64,000 nucleotides of DNA from Aphelenchoides besseyi. Its lineage: Eukaryota; Nematoda; Chromadorea; Rhabditida; Aphelenchoididae. The stretch is taken from contig JAMPIQ010000001.1 in the NCBI GenBank assembly GCA_024699855.1, forward strand, positions 744,001 to 808,000, in the 5' to 3' direction. The position numbers and the translations under genes were made by a program. The notes beneath the pieces are model-generated. The model did no database searches. It was not told the origin of the DNA and saw only the letters and a list, made by a program, of their open reading frames with translations. Positions 12,597-23,992 of this stretch are shown piece by piece. The stretch's first letter is position 1, and each line of letters begins with the position of its first letter.

Positions 12597-13517
12597 TCAA
12601 CGTTTATAAACACTTGATTTGTTGAGACTTCGACGTTTTGACGTTGATAAGTGATTCGAGCCCTTCGGAGTTTGTCTTCGAGCTGTGAGACCCTGAAATG
12701 AAATAGTTGAAGGTCCAAAATTCATGTCAACTAACCTCGTGATATCCGGTTTGATAGCCCGCCATGTACCTAAACTTTAAGGGTATACGTTGTGATTGAC
12801 GACTTACCATGACATTAACATGTTCGTCAAACTCGTCTTCTCATCGGTGGTTGTTGAAAACTTCGAAAAGATTTCTGGTGGCGGCGGTACGAACTTCGGA
12901 GTTGGAACCTTTTTTTTGCCATATGAACTCTGGACCGAACAAAATCAGTTGAACGTAATAACTCTTAACTTACTGAAGATTGTGGCTTTTCGTAGACTAC
13001 TGTTCCCGAAGTACTAACCTCCATGATAGTTTCCTCTTCAAAATCGTCCTCTTCGCCCGGATGCTCAACATCCGACTCACTTAAACATTAGGGACTGATT
13101 ATTAAGAGCACAAATTTACGTACCTCAGCAACTGATCAACATTGACTTCTTGTTTCTCGCCTTCGTACTCTGTGTAGAGCACCGTAACCTTTTGTCCATT
13201 TATGCTAAAGAAATAACCGTCTTCAAAGTACAAAGCTTCTTTACCTGATGATCTTTGCCGGATAATACATGCCATCGTCGGGATAGTAAGCACAACACGC
13301 GTCGCCTTCTTTCCACTTCTAAAAGTGGAATGATTTTATGCAGGAGAGCCAAACAAACCTTTTTGCTCCTCGTATAGAAATCTTCTTCGGCCTGAAACGT
13401 TGTCTCAAATGAATAAACAAAGTAAGTAGAACTTACATCCACAGATACTTTTTCGTTCGTATCTTCGGACGTACTCATTTTGTAAAGTTCAATAACCGTA
13501 GCGTCGCTAATGTTCAT
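12597..13517 (-). CDS. smn-1: Survival motor neuron protein (SMN)
   Basis: SMN is the core of the complex that loads Sm proteins onto spliceosomal snRNAs. Six to seven small exons read on the minus strand. The N-terminus is short and acidic; ATG is at 13517, or an internal one at 13478 gives 'MSTSEDTNEKVSVD'. The Tudor domain at about 13320-13110 is clear ('KWKEGDACCAYYPDDGMYYP', then 'VTVLYTEYEGEKQEVNVDQL') and would bind symmetrically dimethylated arginines of Sm proteins. An acidic linker and a proline run ('FVPPPPEIFSKF') follow. The C-terminal YG box, spliced as 'SWYMAGYQTGYHEG', drives oligomerisation. A basic tail ends at TGA 12597-12599. The gene is head-to-head with the HDAC gene (ATG-to-ATG about 290 bases), so the two could share a promoter. 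Confidence 0.9.
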
Positions 13518-13807
13518 CCCTAGTCATCTAACAACAATTGTATTTCTTCAGCTATTTTGCCAAACGCCAAGATCTCAATTCGTCAAGCAGTTTTCTTGTC
13601 GAGACGAACGACGGTCGAGGAACTCAACGCCGTTGCTGCGCGTTCGATGGAAATAAGCCGGAATCTGTGAACACAAGTTCTTCGACATTTGAAGAACGTT
13701 TTCAGTGATTTGGCATTGTTTAAACTGCTTCTATCTCTCAATCGTGTGTTTCTACTTACTTTGCCGCTTCATTCGGACCTAATGTTCGATAATTTTAGAG
13801 CTGAGCG

Positions 13808-15535
13808 ATGTCGATTAAAAGGAGAGTTTCTTATTTTTACGACGGTGATGTTGGAAACTTCTACTACGGACAGGGACATCCGATGAAACCGCATCGAATT
13901 CGTATGACCAATTCGCTTCTTGTCGCCTATGGAGTTTATCAGAAATTAGATGTTTTCGTAAGTTTCGATCGTTTTCTTAGTTACAGAAAACTTCTTTAGC
14001 GGCCCGATCCAGCGACATTCGAGTCGTTGACGATGTTCCATTCGGACAGTTACATCAATTTTCTGCGCGACATACGACCCGACAACATTTCGAACTACGA
14101 GAACGCGATGCAGAACTTCAATGTCGGAGAAGATTGTCCGGTCTTCGATGGTCTCTACGAGTTTTGTAAAATTTCGAGCGGCGGCTCAATCGGTTGGTTT
14201 CGAGTCTGTGGATGTTTGTATTCGAGTTTCAGCGGCGGCTTCAAAAATCAACTTACAAGAATCGGATATTGCAATCAACTGGATGGGCGGTCTGCATCAC
14301 GCAAAGAAGTGTGAAGCCTCCGGATTCTGCTACACTAACGACATTGTCTTAGCGATTTTGGAGCTCCTCAATTATCACAAACGCGTTCTCTATGTTGATG
14401 TGAATCGGAAACATTGATTGAGTAAACAAACCGCTCTTTCAGATCGACATTCATCACGGTGACGGTGTGGAAGAGGCGTTCTACACGACGGATCGAGTAA
14501 TGACCGTTTCATTTCACAAATACGGTTTGTTTGACTTTCCATTCATGCACAGAACGTTTTTTAGGGGAATATTTTCCGGGAACTGGCGATCTCAAAGTAA
14601 GTGCGGAAGATGAAGTTTAGAGTCTGAAACTGGAATCTTTAGGATGTTGGCGCCGGTAGCGGACGTTATTACGCGCTGAATTTTCCGCTTCGTGACGGAA
14701 TCGACGACATGACCTACGAAAGTATTTTTGCACCAGTGATGGGCAAAGTTATGGAGTACTTTCGACCGGATGTTGTGGTTCTACAATGCGGTGCTGACTC
14801 GTTGACTGGCGATCGATTGGGATGCTTCAATCTGACGGTTCGCGGACATGGACGTTGTTTGGAGTTTTTGAAGAAGTACGACGTTCCGATCATGATGCTC
14901 GGTGGTGGAGGCTACACGATTCGAAATGTGGCTCGTTGTTGGACCTACGAGACTTCAGTGGCTTTAAATGTTGAACTATCGAACCGTGAGTTCATGTTTC
15001 GTTGACTTTAGTCAACAACGGGCTTTCAGATTTGCCGTATAATCAATACGTCGATTATTATGGCCCCGATTTCCAACTGCACATAACACCATCGAATATG
15101 CCCAACATGAACACTCGGGATTATTTGGAAAAAGTGAAGTAAGTAGTAATGAGCGTAATTGTCTGATCATGTGTTTTAGAGTCGAAATATACGAGTCTCT
15201 GAGACAACTTGATCCGGCGCCCGGTGTTCAAATGCAACGTTAGTTTGCGCACAAGTCCTGTTCAATTTCGATTTCAGAAGTTCCGAGCGTACGCATGGAC
15301 AAAACTGCAGCGATTGATGCGTCGAATCCCGACGAAAGACTACCAAGTAACCAAAAGTTTTGTTGCTAGATACAAAGATTGCCGTATTTCAGCTGCAATC
15401 ACCGATGGAATGATCGCCGATAATGGCGAATTCTACGATGAAGAAAAAGAAGGTGGTGACTATAAGAATCGGAACTCCTTCAAACGTACCGGATCTCCAA
15501 TGGAAGCGGACGACGCAAAAAGAAACAAGTCTTGA
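13808..15535 (+). CDS. hda-1: Class I histone deacetylase (HDAC1/2 type)
   Basis: This zinc-dependent lysine deacetylase belongs to the HDAC1/2/Rpd3 group, the catalytic subunit of NuRD-, Sin3- and CoREST-type corepressors. The N-terminus is diagnostic ('[20 protein letters not shown]'). The active-site stretch '[20 protein letters not shown]' is present. '[19 protein letters not shown]' spans a 42-nt intron at about 14400-14442 and includes a metal-binding Asp and the HHGDG motif. '[20 protein letters not shown]' and '[20 protein letters not shown]' include the second metal Asp and the catalytic Tyr. The tail is acidic then basic, ending '[13 protein letters not shown]'. About 450-480 residues, as expected. 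It is divergent from SMN upstream and in the same orientation as Mago, about 300 bases downstream. Confidence 0.93.
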
Positions 15536-15838
15536 AGCTAAGCAGTACAGAAGTTTTGAGTGAAGGACCCAAAATTTTTTGTATTTGAACAGAACGATAC
15601 TCTCGAATTGACCTCCAATCCGCAAACTCTTCTTCTGCATTTCTGTTATTTATTCCTTGTTCCTACTAAGTCGACAGCCGATATCAGTTGAGCTATTTAC
15701 ACGTTCACATGTAGTAATAAATAGTTCGTCAACATGGCTGAGGTGTTGGAGATTCACGTTGACAACGTTGTTGCATATCCATTCGATGTTCAATTTTTGT
15801 TTGTAAACCGATTGTTTAGAAGCTCAGCGATTCGAAAA

Positions 15839-16425
15839 ATGCCGTCGAACGAAGTGGAAATGGAGGCCGAAACCGGTGCATCTGGAGATCGAAACAAGTC
15901 GTTGGCAAAGGAACGTTTCTATTTGCGATACTACGTCGGACATCGCGGAAAGTTCGGTCACGAGTTTTTGGAGTTCGATTTTCGCCCCGACGGCAAACTG
16001 CGATATGCGAACAACAGCAACTACAAGAACGATACATTGATTCGCAAGGAGTGTGTTGTATCAAAATCGGTGCTTGCCGAATTGAAGCGCATAATCCTCG
16101 AGTCGGACATTCTGATGGTATGTGGAAGTTTTTTAGTTGATTAACACGTGTTTACAGGAAGACGATTCCAAATGGCCGGAACCGGATCGCGTTGGACGTC
16201 AGGAGTTGGAGATCTTGATTGGTGATGAGCACGTTTCTTTCACCACCAGGTTAGCAACTCAGCAATCAAATCGTACATAAGATTTTCAGCAAAATTGGCT
16301 CATTGATCGAAGTACAAGACAGCGAAGATGCCGATGGGCTTCGTGGCTTCTACTATTTGGTCCAAGATCTCAAATGCTTGGTCTTCTCGTTGATGGGACT
16401 TCACTTCAAGATCAAACCCATCTAA
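15839..16425 (+). CDS. mag-1: Mago nashi, exon junction complex subunit
   Basis: Mago forms the Mago-Y14 heterodimer that locks the exon junction complex onto spliced mRNA. The core is nearly invariant across animals and is fully present: '[20 protein letters not shown]', '[20 protein letters not shown]', '[20 protein letters not shown]' and the C-terminus '[16 protein letters not shown]'. Small introns lie near 16118-16157 and 16250-16290. The ATG at 15839 ('[12 protein letters not shown]') follows an acceptor-like TTGTTTAG at about 15817-15824. It gives a somewhat longer N-terminal leader than the usual few residues. An upstream in-frame ATG at 15734 is possible but would read through that intron-like stretch. 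Stop TAA at 16423-16425. Confidence 0.93.
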
Positions 16426-16707
16426 TTGTCTTCACACCTTCGTTTGTTGTCATTATTTAACCTCTGTGTTTGTAATCCATTAAGGACCATCATCTCATTT
16501 CGTTCTTTTTATTGACTTGTTCTAAATGTGAAGTATGTTTTATATTGATGTTGTAATGTTTTCGTATGCAGATAAACCAAAGAACGAAACTTTGTCGAGC
16601 ACAAAGCCTTGAAGTGGTTCAGAAATAGAAGTGCTATCGAATTGATAATCAGAAGGTCGACAAAATCAAAGGAAAAAAGTATTTAATTTGTCCTTCAGTC
16701 AACAAAG

Positions 16708-17606
16708 TCAAATTGCATCAGCATTCTCCTCGTCATTGGCGGCTTCGTCTTGATTGGTTTCGTAGAGTTTGCAGCGCGCCTCGTTGATTCGCACGTGAGC
16801 TTTGGTATCAGGTTGAGGCGGCGGGTTGATGGACAACTCGTGGCGCGACGGCAATTCATTGATCTCACGCTCGAACTGGGCACGTCGTTCCTTGATCTCA
16901 TTGTCCAAATTTCCCATCTTTTGAACGAGTTCTTCTTTCACAACATGCGGTGATTCGGCCTTCGGTTCGGGTTCTATCACTGCACCTTTCACATTCTTCG
17001 CTTCGTTCTACATTCGAATAGATAAATTAAATGTTCGGAGTAGAGGACTTACACTCGTAATCGCATTTTTTGCCTTTGACGTGATGTTCTTTGCTGTAAC
17101 GCCGTTGGCTACGATCTTCAACTTGTTGTCACTGTCCAAACAAGTGACTGACTTGCGCTCATCGACTTCGTTCTTCTGAATCGGATTCTGAAATCGAGAG
17201 AATACTTTAAGATTATTGTTCGTTAACTGGCCTTATCGTTTTTCGATGGCGATTTGCGAACTGTCGGGACGTGGGACTCCGTCTTTTGAGTCTCCACTTT
17301 CACAGCCATGATTTTCGGTTGCAACGGAATGTTTTGCAGTTGGGAAGTTTGACGTCCCTGCGATTGTTTTGGCAACTTGACCTTCGAGTCGGTCGGAGTT
17401 CGCATACGTGATCCTAGCGAGTCCACAGACGGACGCTTCTTCTTGTTGGCACAAATGGAGATTAGACCGACGAAACTGAAGAGAAGAGCAACAGCAAAAC
17501 AAAGTTCGTAGATCGCGCCGATGATGGTCAGTTGATGCATGTCGATGGAAAACCGAGAATACGAAAGATCGAAAGCCAACTCAGATTGACGGATCGAAGC
17601 CGACAA
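16708..17606 (-). CDS. One-pass membrane protein with charged cytoplasmic tail (unrecognised)
   Basis: I do not recognise a family. Reading from ATG at 17606 (or an internal ATG at 17540), a short N-terminus precedes one strong membrane segment ('LCFAVALLFSFVGLISICA'). This is followed at once by a basic stop-transfer 'NKKKRPS', suggesting a single pass with the tail in the cytoplasm. The tail is polar and lacks hydrophobic segments ('SPSKNDKA', 'KSVTCLDSDNKLKIVANGV'). The last exon contains a charged helix likely to coil ('MGNLDNEIKERRAQFEREIN') and ends 'DQDEAANDEENADAI'-like at 16708. Introns lie near 17188-17230 and 17006-17052. The layout resembles the protein at 44356-45096, though sequence similarity is weak. 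A transposon remnant begins about 110 bases upstream of the start. Confidence 0.6.
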
Positions 17607-17715
17607 CTTACAACCGTTGAGTTTGGACGACGAAATGACGAAGAGTAACCAGGCATTCGCCTTTCTATTAAACCTTTTTGCATAACTTGACTGAATAAAT
17701 TAATGTTTAATGGAA

Positions 17716-18075
17716 TACAGTACTGGACAAAAGTTTGGAAGACACTTGGTTTATTGGGTTTTTTGGATGCATTAGTAATGACAGCGTGGTTTTCCATATT
17801 TTCAGTTTTGTCGATAAATATTCTTTCATTTTAGATGCTGTCGGACGAGAAGAAAAATGAAATTAAGGAACAATACACGATTTTACGAAGTATTAGAGGA
17901 ACGGCGACGCAATGTGAAGTTTCGAAGTCAAGTGTTGAGCGCGTACTCAAAATTCGAGCAGAAAGACTCTCGGTCGACCAAAGAAAGTGAATCCCCGTCT
18001 TCGTTGTCGTATTAAAGGCCATGTAGTCAACGAACTTCAAGGCGGAACCGCGTTACCTCACTTTAGTAGTATGTG
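17716..18075 (+). mobile_element. Truncated, frameshifted Tc1/mariner-type element
   Basis: It starts at a TA with a Tc1-like terminal repeat, TACAGTACTGGACAAAAGTT. From ATG at 17835 the frame encodes a helix-turn-helix-like transposase N-terminus ('LSDEKKNEIKEQYTILRSIR', then 'CEVSKSSVERVLKIRAE'). The frame shifts near 17960-17970 and continues in another frame with the family's GRPKK-type basic linker ('TLGRPKKVNPRLRCRIKGHV'), ending at TGA 18073-18075. The DDE/DDD catalytic part and the matching right-hand terminal repeat are absent, so the element is a dead 5' fragment. Confidence 0.75.
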
Positions 18076-18461
18076 ATGCCAGAAGAGTCGCAAAATCAAT
18101 AAAAATCCCATAAATCATTCTGCGCTTAAACCTGTCACTTTTTGCTTTTATCTATCAAAAATCGTCAGGTATAGCCCTATATAAGGATTTTTTGTACAAA
18201 ATACAGTAACCGTACAAAAAACATTTTAATAAGGTATTAACACTAACCGTACAGTAACCGTACAAAAGTAACTTTCCGATCTCGCGGAGAAGTCATTTAT
18301 TATCACTCTCGAGGAGGGACCACCTGTCAAAAAAGACTTCACGACCGAGTGCCACACCGACAAGACCGCAAACCGTGAAAATTCCTTATCGAAATCGACC
18401 TTTTTTTGTTCAAATGTTCATTCTTGCAATCAACAATCATTTACGACTGAATGAAATGTAA
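18076..18461. other. AT-rich gap with a duplicated 17-mer
   Basis: The only structure seen is a 17-base direct repeat, ACAGTAACCGTACAAAA, at 18203-18219 and 18251-18267. Related shorter GTACAAAA and CCGTAC pieces lie around it. It may be remains of a transposon end. Confidence 0.5.
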
Positions 18462-19874
18462 CGATATCAAAAGCTACAATCAAAATTGTGATCACAAGAT
18501 TAAGTGATTTCCGATCATACTAATTTGTGATAGTTCGATAGTGAGTGGTCGTATGTTGATATAGTTGATGCCTACGAGATTCTAGCAATGTGTTCAACAG
18601 TATCCAAACCGAAAATGAAGACATGAAATTTGCCGGTTGTCTTTGTGACTCTAAGTCGAGGATTGAAAGTTCAAAAGAAAATCATTTCAAAGGTTTGTTT
18701 ACGACAAAAGCAATTGAGTAACTGAAAGTCTCTAATCTCCTCGCCAAACGGTGAAGATCTCAAAATCACTACGCTTGTCGATAGTCGGCATAATGTTTTA
18801 TTTGGGACCAAAATTCAGCCCTAGGAGTAGTGATCGAACTCTCACCAATAGAATCGCATAACACAGACTTGATATTCAAGAAATGAATTCGAAGGACCTG
18901 AAAATTTGTTAATGTCATGAACATTATTACTCACTTTGGATTGTGTTGGCCTCTAGCGAAAATCATGAGAAGGGTTGCTTCGATTATTTGACCAACTAAC
19001 TTCCTGAATACACCAGCGCGCCGACTAACGAAACTCGATTGTAAGTTGTCACATCTTCTATCTTCATTTCCGTTACAATAGTCCCAATTGCAGGACTGCC
19101 GGTAACGTGAAGCATTGCTTCGAAGGATCAACCTATACAGGCGAACTCGAACAGCGAAATTAGATCCCCTTGATAATAAAACAAGATATGCATTAAATCG
19201 TTCCCATCATTTTAACGTCAAATAAAAATACACTAACAGCAGAATCTAATAAGAAATTGAATAGGGAAAATTAGAGCAATTGGTTCAGCGGTTTTTTAGA
19301 AAAATAGCCCTTATGTAAAGTAAGTGCCCAAAAATACGATATTTTAAGGTGCGATCGAATTTTTTGTTGTGTGGTCGTATGAAATTGATTTTATCACTTA
19401 AACAACTTTTCGAGTTGACATCCTCTCCAAGGTTTCGCTCATTCATTCTCTTCTTGCTGCAATAACTTGAGCTTCTTAATCTACACATTGTCACTTTTAG
19501 AATCTTTTTATTGTTTTACAACATTTGCTAGATTATTAACAATCAAGGTTCAGTACATTCATCAAACATATTCAAAGACAACGACGATTACTCTTCGAAC
19601 ATAGAAGTGCGTATTGTGTCGAAATATCGGAGCTCACTGTTTCCAGACATTTGTGAGTTGACTCTAACATCAATTCAGCTTGTTTAAATTCGCTGTGGTT
19701 TCGTTCGAAACGTCTGTACTTGTCGAACAACAATCAGTAAGCATCTGTTTATTGGCATAAAAACATAATAAAAAGTTCAAGTCAGCTAAAAACAATCACC
19801 AACGAGAATGAGATGAATAGTAACGTGGGTCCATTGAGCTTGCGGCGAACAACAATGCGACATTCGGTGAAGGT

Positions 19875-20400
19875 TTAAGCGCCGGCCGCTTGCGGCCCAC
19901 TCTCATGACGTAAGTACGCTATCAAAGCGCGAATTCCCACATTGTGCGTGGCCTGCAAATCATGAATGAACGTTCAACTGAAGTTCGATTACCATGTTGA
20001 AATCCCGAAATTTATCTTGCAAACTTTTTGGCAGCTCGCTGTTCATGTGTTCCTCGTCGTTGTTGGATTGTAACGAACGTTCCGCCTTGCAGAGGATATG
20101 GAGTACTTTTGGGCAAAAGACTTTGAACACGTCTTCGATAACTGCAGACAGTGTATCGTGTCGAGATCGACGTCCGCGTATTCTGCTAATCAACTCAGAA
20201 TTCATGGGAAGGTTGCGTTGAAAGATGCGGAACAATTCGCTTTGGAATTCATTGAGCGGAAATATTTCGTCCATGAACAATTTGTAAACGTCGGCATATC
20301 GCATGCCTTCGACTAAACATGAAATTTCATTACGAACTCGACTGCCAAACTAACTTTCAGGAAGACCTGCGAAGCCGGTGTCTCGGACGTTGGTGTTCAT
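19875..20400 (-). CDS. AP-2-like protein with dimerisation domain only (left-arm copy)
   Basis: About 147 residues in three exons. Exon 1 from ATG at 20398-20400 encodes 'MNTNVRDTGFAGLPE' and closely resembles the first exon of the neighbouring AP-2 gene, including the TTTATTTGCAG acceptor about 35 bases before the ATG. Exon 2 begins 'VEGMRYADVYKLFMDEIF' and ends 'LPKSLQDKFRDFNM'. Exon 3 is 'ATHNVGIRALIAYLRHES...', with stop TAA at 19875-19877. It aligns with the AP-2 helix-span-helix region ('EGEAFKLAEDFG' to 'LPPELQKQLLELNL|VTHNFGVKAMQA'), but the DNA-binding basic region and transactivation segment are missing. All introns keep frame, so it looks translatable. By analogy with other dimerisation-only relatives it could form inactive heterodimers with AP-2; this is inference. 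Confidence 0.7.
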
Positions 20401-20816
20401 TTTGGTGGCGTTTGGGATGAAACAGAGGCTGCAAATAAAAAGTTCACGACATAACACGTAAGTCGGAGTTTTCGCGCCAACACGATTTTTGCACTACAAA
20501 AGTAAATCTCTCTGAGCCAATTCCAGAGAATAATCACCGACTGAACGATTCGTTCTGAGTGGCTTTGTTCCTTCAATATCCAAATCAAAGGGCGTGGATG
20601 AGTGAGCGATCGTGGGAGGAGCGCCGACAACAAGGTCGTTGGCCCAGACTCCTACTTTCGAAGGAACAAAGGATGGTGATTGCGCAAATCAGCGAGTCGT
20701 TTGAATTCTGCCCTTAGGAAGTGTGATGCGACAATCGGTGACGCCCCGTGAACGGCGCGCAAAAACAACAGTTTTCGCTAATTACCCACAGCTAACGCCG
20801 TCGGTATTCGGTGGTT

Positions 20817-21041
20817 TCAAGGTACGTATTTTTGCTTGGCAGTCGAAAACAACGATTGCCGCAAGACATTGGTAGAGTTTTGGGGAAGAGAGCCGAGACG
20901 AACCTTCGGACGATTAAGCGCTGATATGTCGACGTAAACCATCGACGATGGAAGCACGAGGATGAACAAGAGACAACACGGTATCGAGTAAATCAGCCAA
21001 AGAAATCGACGCATAATTGAACTTCGACGATCGCTTTTCAT
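20817..21041 (-). CDS. Short type II membrane peptide (left-arm copy)
   Basis: A 74-codon frame from ATG at 21041 ('MKSDRRSSIMRRFLWLIYSI') has a basic N-terminus, one hydrophobic segment ('CCLLFILVLPSSMVYVDIS') and a short polar end containing an N-glycosylation sequon (NST). It looks like the cytoplasmic tail, anchor and start of the stem of a Golgi glycosyltransferase, but no catalytic domain follows, so it may be a truncated gene or the first exon of one. A GTACCT donor-like site overlaps its end. The right-arm copy differs at four residues, clustered in the membrane segment. I cannot assign a family. Confidence 0.4.
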   Translation of the reverse strand: MKSDRRSSIMRRFLWLIYSIPCCLLFILVLPSSMVYVDISALNRPKVRLGSLPQNSTNVLRQSLFSTAKQKYVP

Positions 21042-21185
21042 CGCCGACAACCGTAACCCAAGAATTCGATTCTGTTGCTCTGAAACGCCTAAGAGACTGA
21101 GTTCTTCTATTCGATTAACGAAGCGGTTAAAGTTGTGAATTTTATTTCTTTTACAATTCGCTGTGGTTTCTTTCGAAAAGTTTAC

Positions 21186-23882
21186 TCATAGACAAAGAAC
21201 TTGAAGCTTGGAAACATAATCAATAGCTTTTATCAGGATCGTCGTGTTCGGCCGAAGAAGTTGAAGGCAGTTCGGGGTCGACCCGTAAACTTCATGAACC
21301 CTTCGTTCGTTGAAACCGGCGACTCGAACGCCGGCATTTCGAGGTTTCTTTGCAAACGTGATCGTATCGTCCAACAATGGATCCAGATGGCACGACTAAA
21401 CTCGAAAATTGTACGTTCAAAATCGTTCGCTTACAATGAAACGACAAGTCGGAAGTTCGCGGAGCAACTCGTCGGGAGTGTACATGGGCGAAATCAAACA
21501 GTCTCGTGGCAGATTCAATTCGAGCAGCTCGCTAAGCGAAGTTTTAACTTTCTCTGCTTCCTAAAATCACTATCTTTACTACGTCGAATACTCGACTAAA
21601 CCACCTTCTGTGCAGCACGAGTCAATTTCGGAGTACTGCAGGTGCGAGTTCGTGGATCGCAATTGCGTACCGGAGTCGTGCAGTGAAATAGTCGCCGTCC
21701 TGCATTCACTTCGGCGGCATTTTGACCGTTTTCTCTCTCGAAAACATTGTCATCAGCCGCAAGGTTGCTCATGCTGAAAGAAGCAGTCCGAAAGAACTTC
21801 TGGACGAAACATACGTTTTCGTTAGCGGATGGCTTTGCAGGTAGTCGATCAATGTTTGATCGTAGTTGCACGTGGAGAGCGAAAGGTACGATGGATTTCG
21901 ACTAACGTAAACGGTCGCATTTTCGTTTTCTCCACGTTGCTCTTCAGATTCTTTCGTATTGGTTTCGTCAATTGAGTTATTTAGGCTCTTCGGTTCGCCT
22001 TCTCGCGTTGCTTCGTCTGTTGAACGGTTCTTTGTCGCAACCAAGGTGTGGCCATTCAACGGACTGAATGGAACGCTCATATTCGACAAATTTATCAACG
22101 AAAGAATCGACTGACTTTCAAACAAAAATAAAGCAAATGGTACAAAAAGACAAAGGTAAAACAGACGTTGCAGTCCGCTGAATCGACCAAGTGTTTTGCT
22201 TCAACTTCGTCGACATATTCCAACAACGATTTGTGTCCTCGTTGACTGATCAAACTGTTGCTTGTGAGTTCCGATATAGTTCCATTTGTACAGCAATCTG
22301 TGTACGCAGCAGCACAACGAATAACAATCCTCATGTGAAGAAGCGGATCCGTGAAACTGAGTACCCGCGATGGCGAAGGAAGATACTATAAATGCCAACT
22401 TCAAAAGATCATAAAGAAAGCAAAGTACTTGGAATCAAACCGTCCGGCATTCTCGCGGCTTTCACTTAGCCAAACGAAGGGCAACCGAAACGATCAGATT
22501 ACCACCGGCCGAATCTCCGACCATCGAAAGTTTTTTGCCGTCCCATCCAAACTTCTCAGGATTCTTCAGAATCCAGGCATAAGCGTAGAGCACGTCTTCG
22601 GTGGGAAGTGGAAATGGGAATTGAGGAACCAGCGAGTAATCCACCGACACAATCGGGCAGTCCAGATACTTTGCCCACAACCGTAAATATGTTTCTGCGA
22701 TTTTGACGATGTTGCTACATAACCTAAAAGAAGCAGCTCGCGTTTTTATGTGTTTACCGCTCTTCCAACCTTCGCCGTGACAATGAAGCAATAGATTGGA
22801 GGAAAGTGGCTTCGTTGATTTTGTGGACGACTAAACATCTCAACGATCAGAGGCATTCAATTCACGTGACCTACCAATCCTTCACGACTTGTTGCCGACA
22901 GGATGCGCACTTGTATCGGAGTTGATGGTCCATGAGCACTCGGTTCAGGGATTTCAACTGGCCGCCCATCTCTTCCATCCAATCGGATCGGACCGTCCAT
23001 CGGAATCAGAACGACTTTGTTGATCTCCATCGTTGGACAAAGCAGTTTCGGCGGCGGGATTTCGGATAGGTTCCAAAAGTCGCGGCAAAACTCCAGATCG
23101 GCTTCCCGAGTCACTTTGATGATTCGTCGAGTACGCTCTTCAGAATTCAGAAAGTAGCGGCCGGAATTGAGCAGCGAACTGAACGCCGCCGTTCCACTTT
23201 CCCACGACCACGAGTAGGTGGCCAAAATGATTCCAATCGCATTGAAGATCGACGTGACGCTCGGAGCAAACTAAAAGCCAAAAAGAAAAGCAATTTCAAA
23301 GACTTCGAACCTACAAACCCGAAAACCGAATGCACGACCATAGAAACAAGAAGCATCCAAGCCCTCGATTCCCTTCAGCATACCATGATACAACGAGTAG
23401 TCGCAGTCAAGCGACGGGAACAACGAGTTCTCGTCCAATGTTTCGCTCAAAAGCACGACCGAAATCCATTTCCCGGTGTGTGTTCGTCGTAGTCGCATTT
23501 TCGTGCAGCCTCTTGCATCTTCAGCATCAAGTCTGAAATCAGCGATCTTTCGAATGGACGATGTCAACAGTTGTTACCGTTGATCATTTCGCTGCAACAT
23601 TCGGCGATTCGCTGATAGCACATGGATTTGGTTCGATTCGCGTCGAAGTAGACGTGATTCTCGTCGGCCAGCTAAACCCCGTGAAGTCATTTCGAACACG
23701 AGGAAATCAGATTACCAGTTTGAGCAAACGGAAAACTCCATCACACTCCACGAGCATTCGCGGTTCAACTTTGCGCGAACGACCGTTGGAATGTCGTTGC
23801 GATGAGTTTCCGTTTGCATCGAGTCGGCTGGAACACACGAACGTATGATAAACCAGCGGATGTTCATGACACGCAATTGCAT
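21186..23882 (-). pseudogene. Hormone-sensitive-lipase-like pseudogene (left arm)
   Basis: Similar to animal hormone-sensitive lipase (neutral diacylglycerol lipase of fat stores). The N-terminal regulatory part is recognisable ('DEHTPGNGFRS', 'CFYGRAFGFR', then 'FAPSVTSIFNAIGIILATYS'). The alpha/beta-hydrolase core has the DYSL/APQFPFP block, nucleophile motif GDSAGG, 'PSPSRVLSFTDPLLHM' and 'LDPLLDDTITFAKKPRNAGV' with the expected acid. Damage shared with the right arm: a frame slip after GNGFRS (about 23454), one near the TSSKS block (about 22705), an out-of-frame join near 22429, and the oxyanion motif HGGG changed to HGEG. Private damage here is a frame loss creating a stop at about 22466 ('VALRLAK*'). 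Its start lies about 110 bases after the AP-2 stop on the same strand. I judge it non-functional as a lipase. Confidence 0.75.
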
Positions 23883-23931
23883 TTCATTTCAACGGCTTCG
23901 AATATCAAACAACAATCAGCTAGCATCTTTG

Positions 23932-23937
23932 TTTATT
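23932..23937 (-). terminator. Poly(A) signal of the AP-2 gene
   Basis: AATAAA on the minus strand, 56 bases after the AP-2 stop. The same block (CAATAAACAGATGCT and neighbours) recurs downstream of the short AP-2-like genes at about 19755, 29985 and 34040, so the 3' end is shared by all four. Confidence 0.6.
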
Positions 23938-23992
23938 GGTATAAAATCATAATAAAAAGTTCAGGTCAGCTTAAAAGAGAATCCATTATCGT

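Larger units (their letters stand above)
18462..23661. repeat. Left arm of large inverted repeat
   Basis: This 5.2 kb arm is the reverse complement of 26065-31272. Paired coordinates sum to 49734 at the outer end and about 49726 at the inner end, so only a few bases of indel separate the arms. Homology starts abruptly at CGATATC (18462) and stops at GACGTGATTCT (23661). It contains an AP-2-like short gene, a membrane-peptide frame and a lipase pseudogene, all on the minus strand. Confidence 0.95.
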
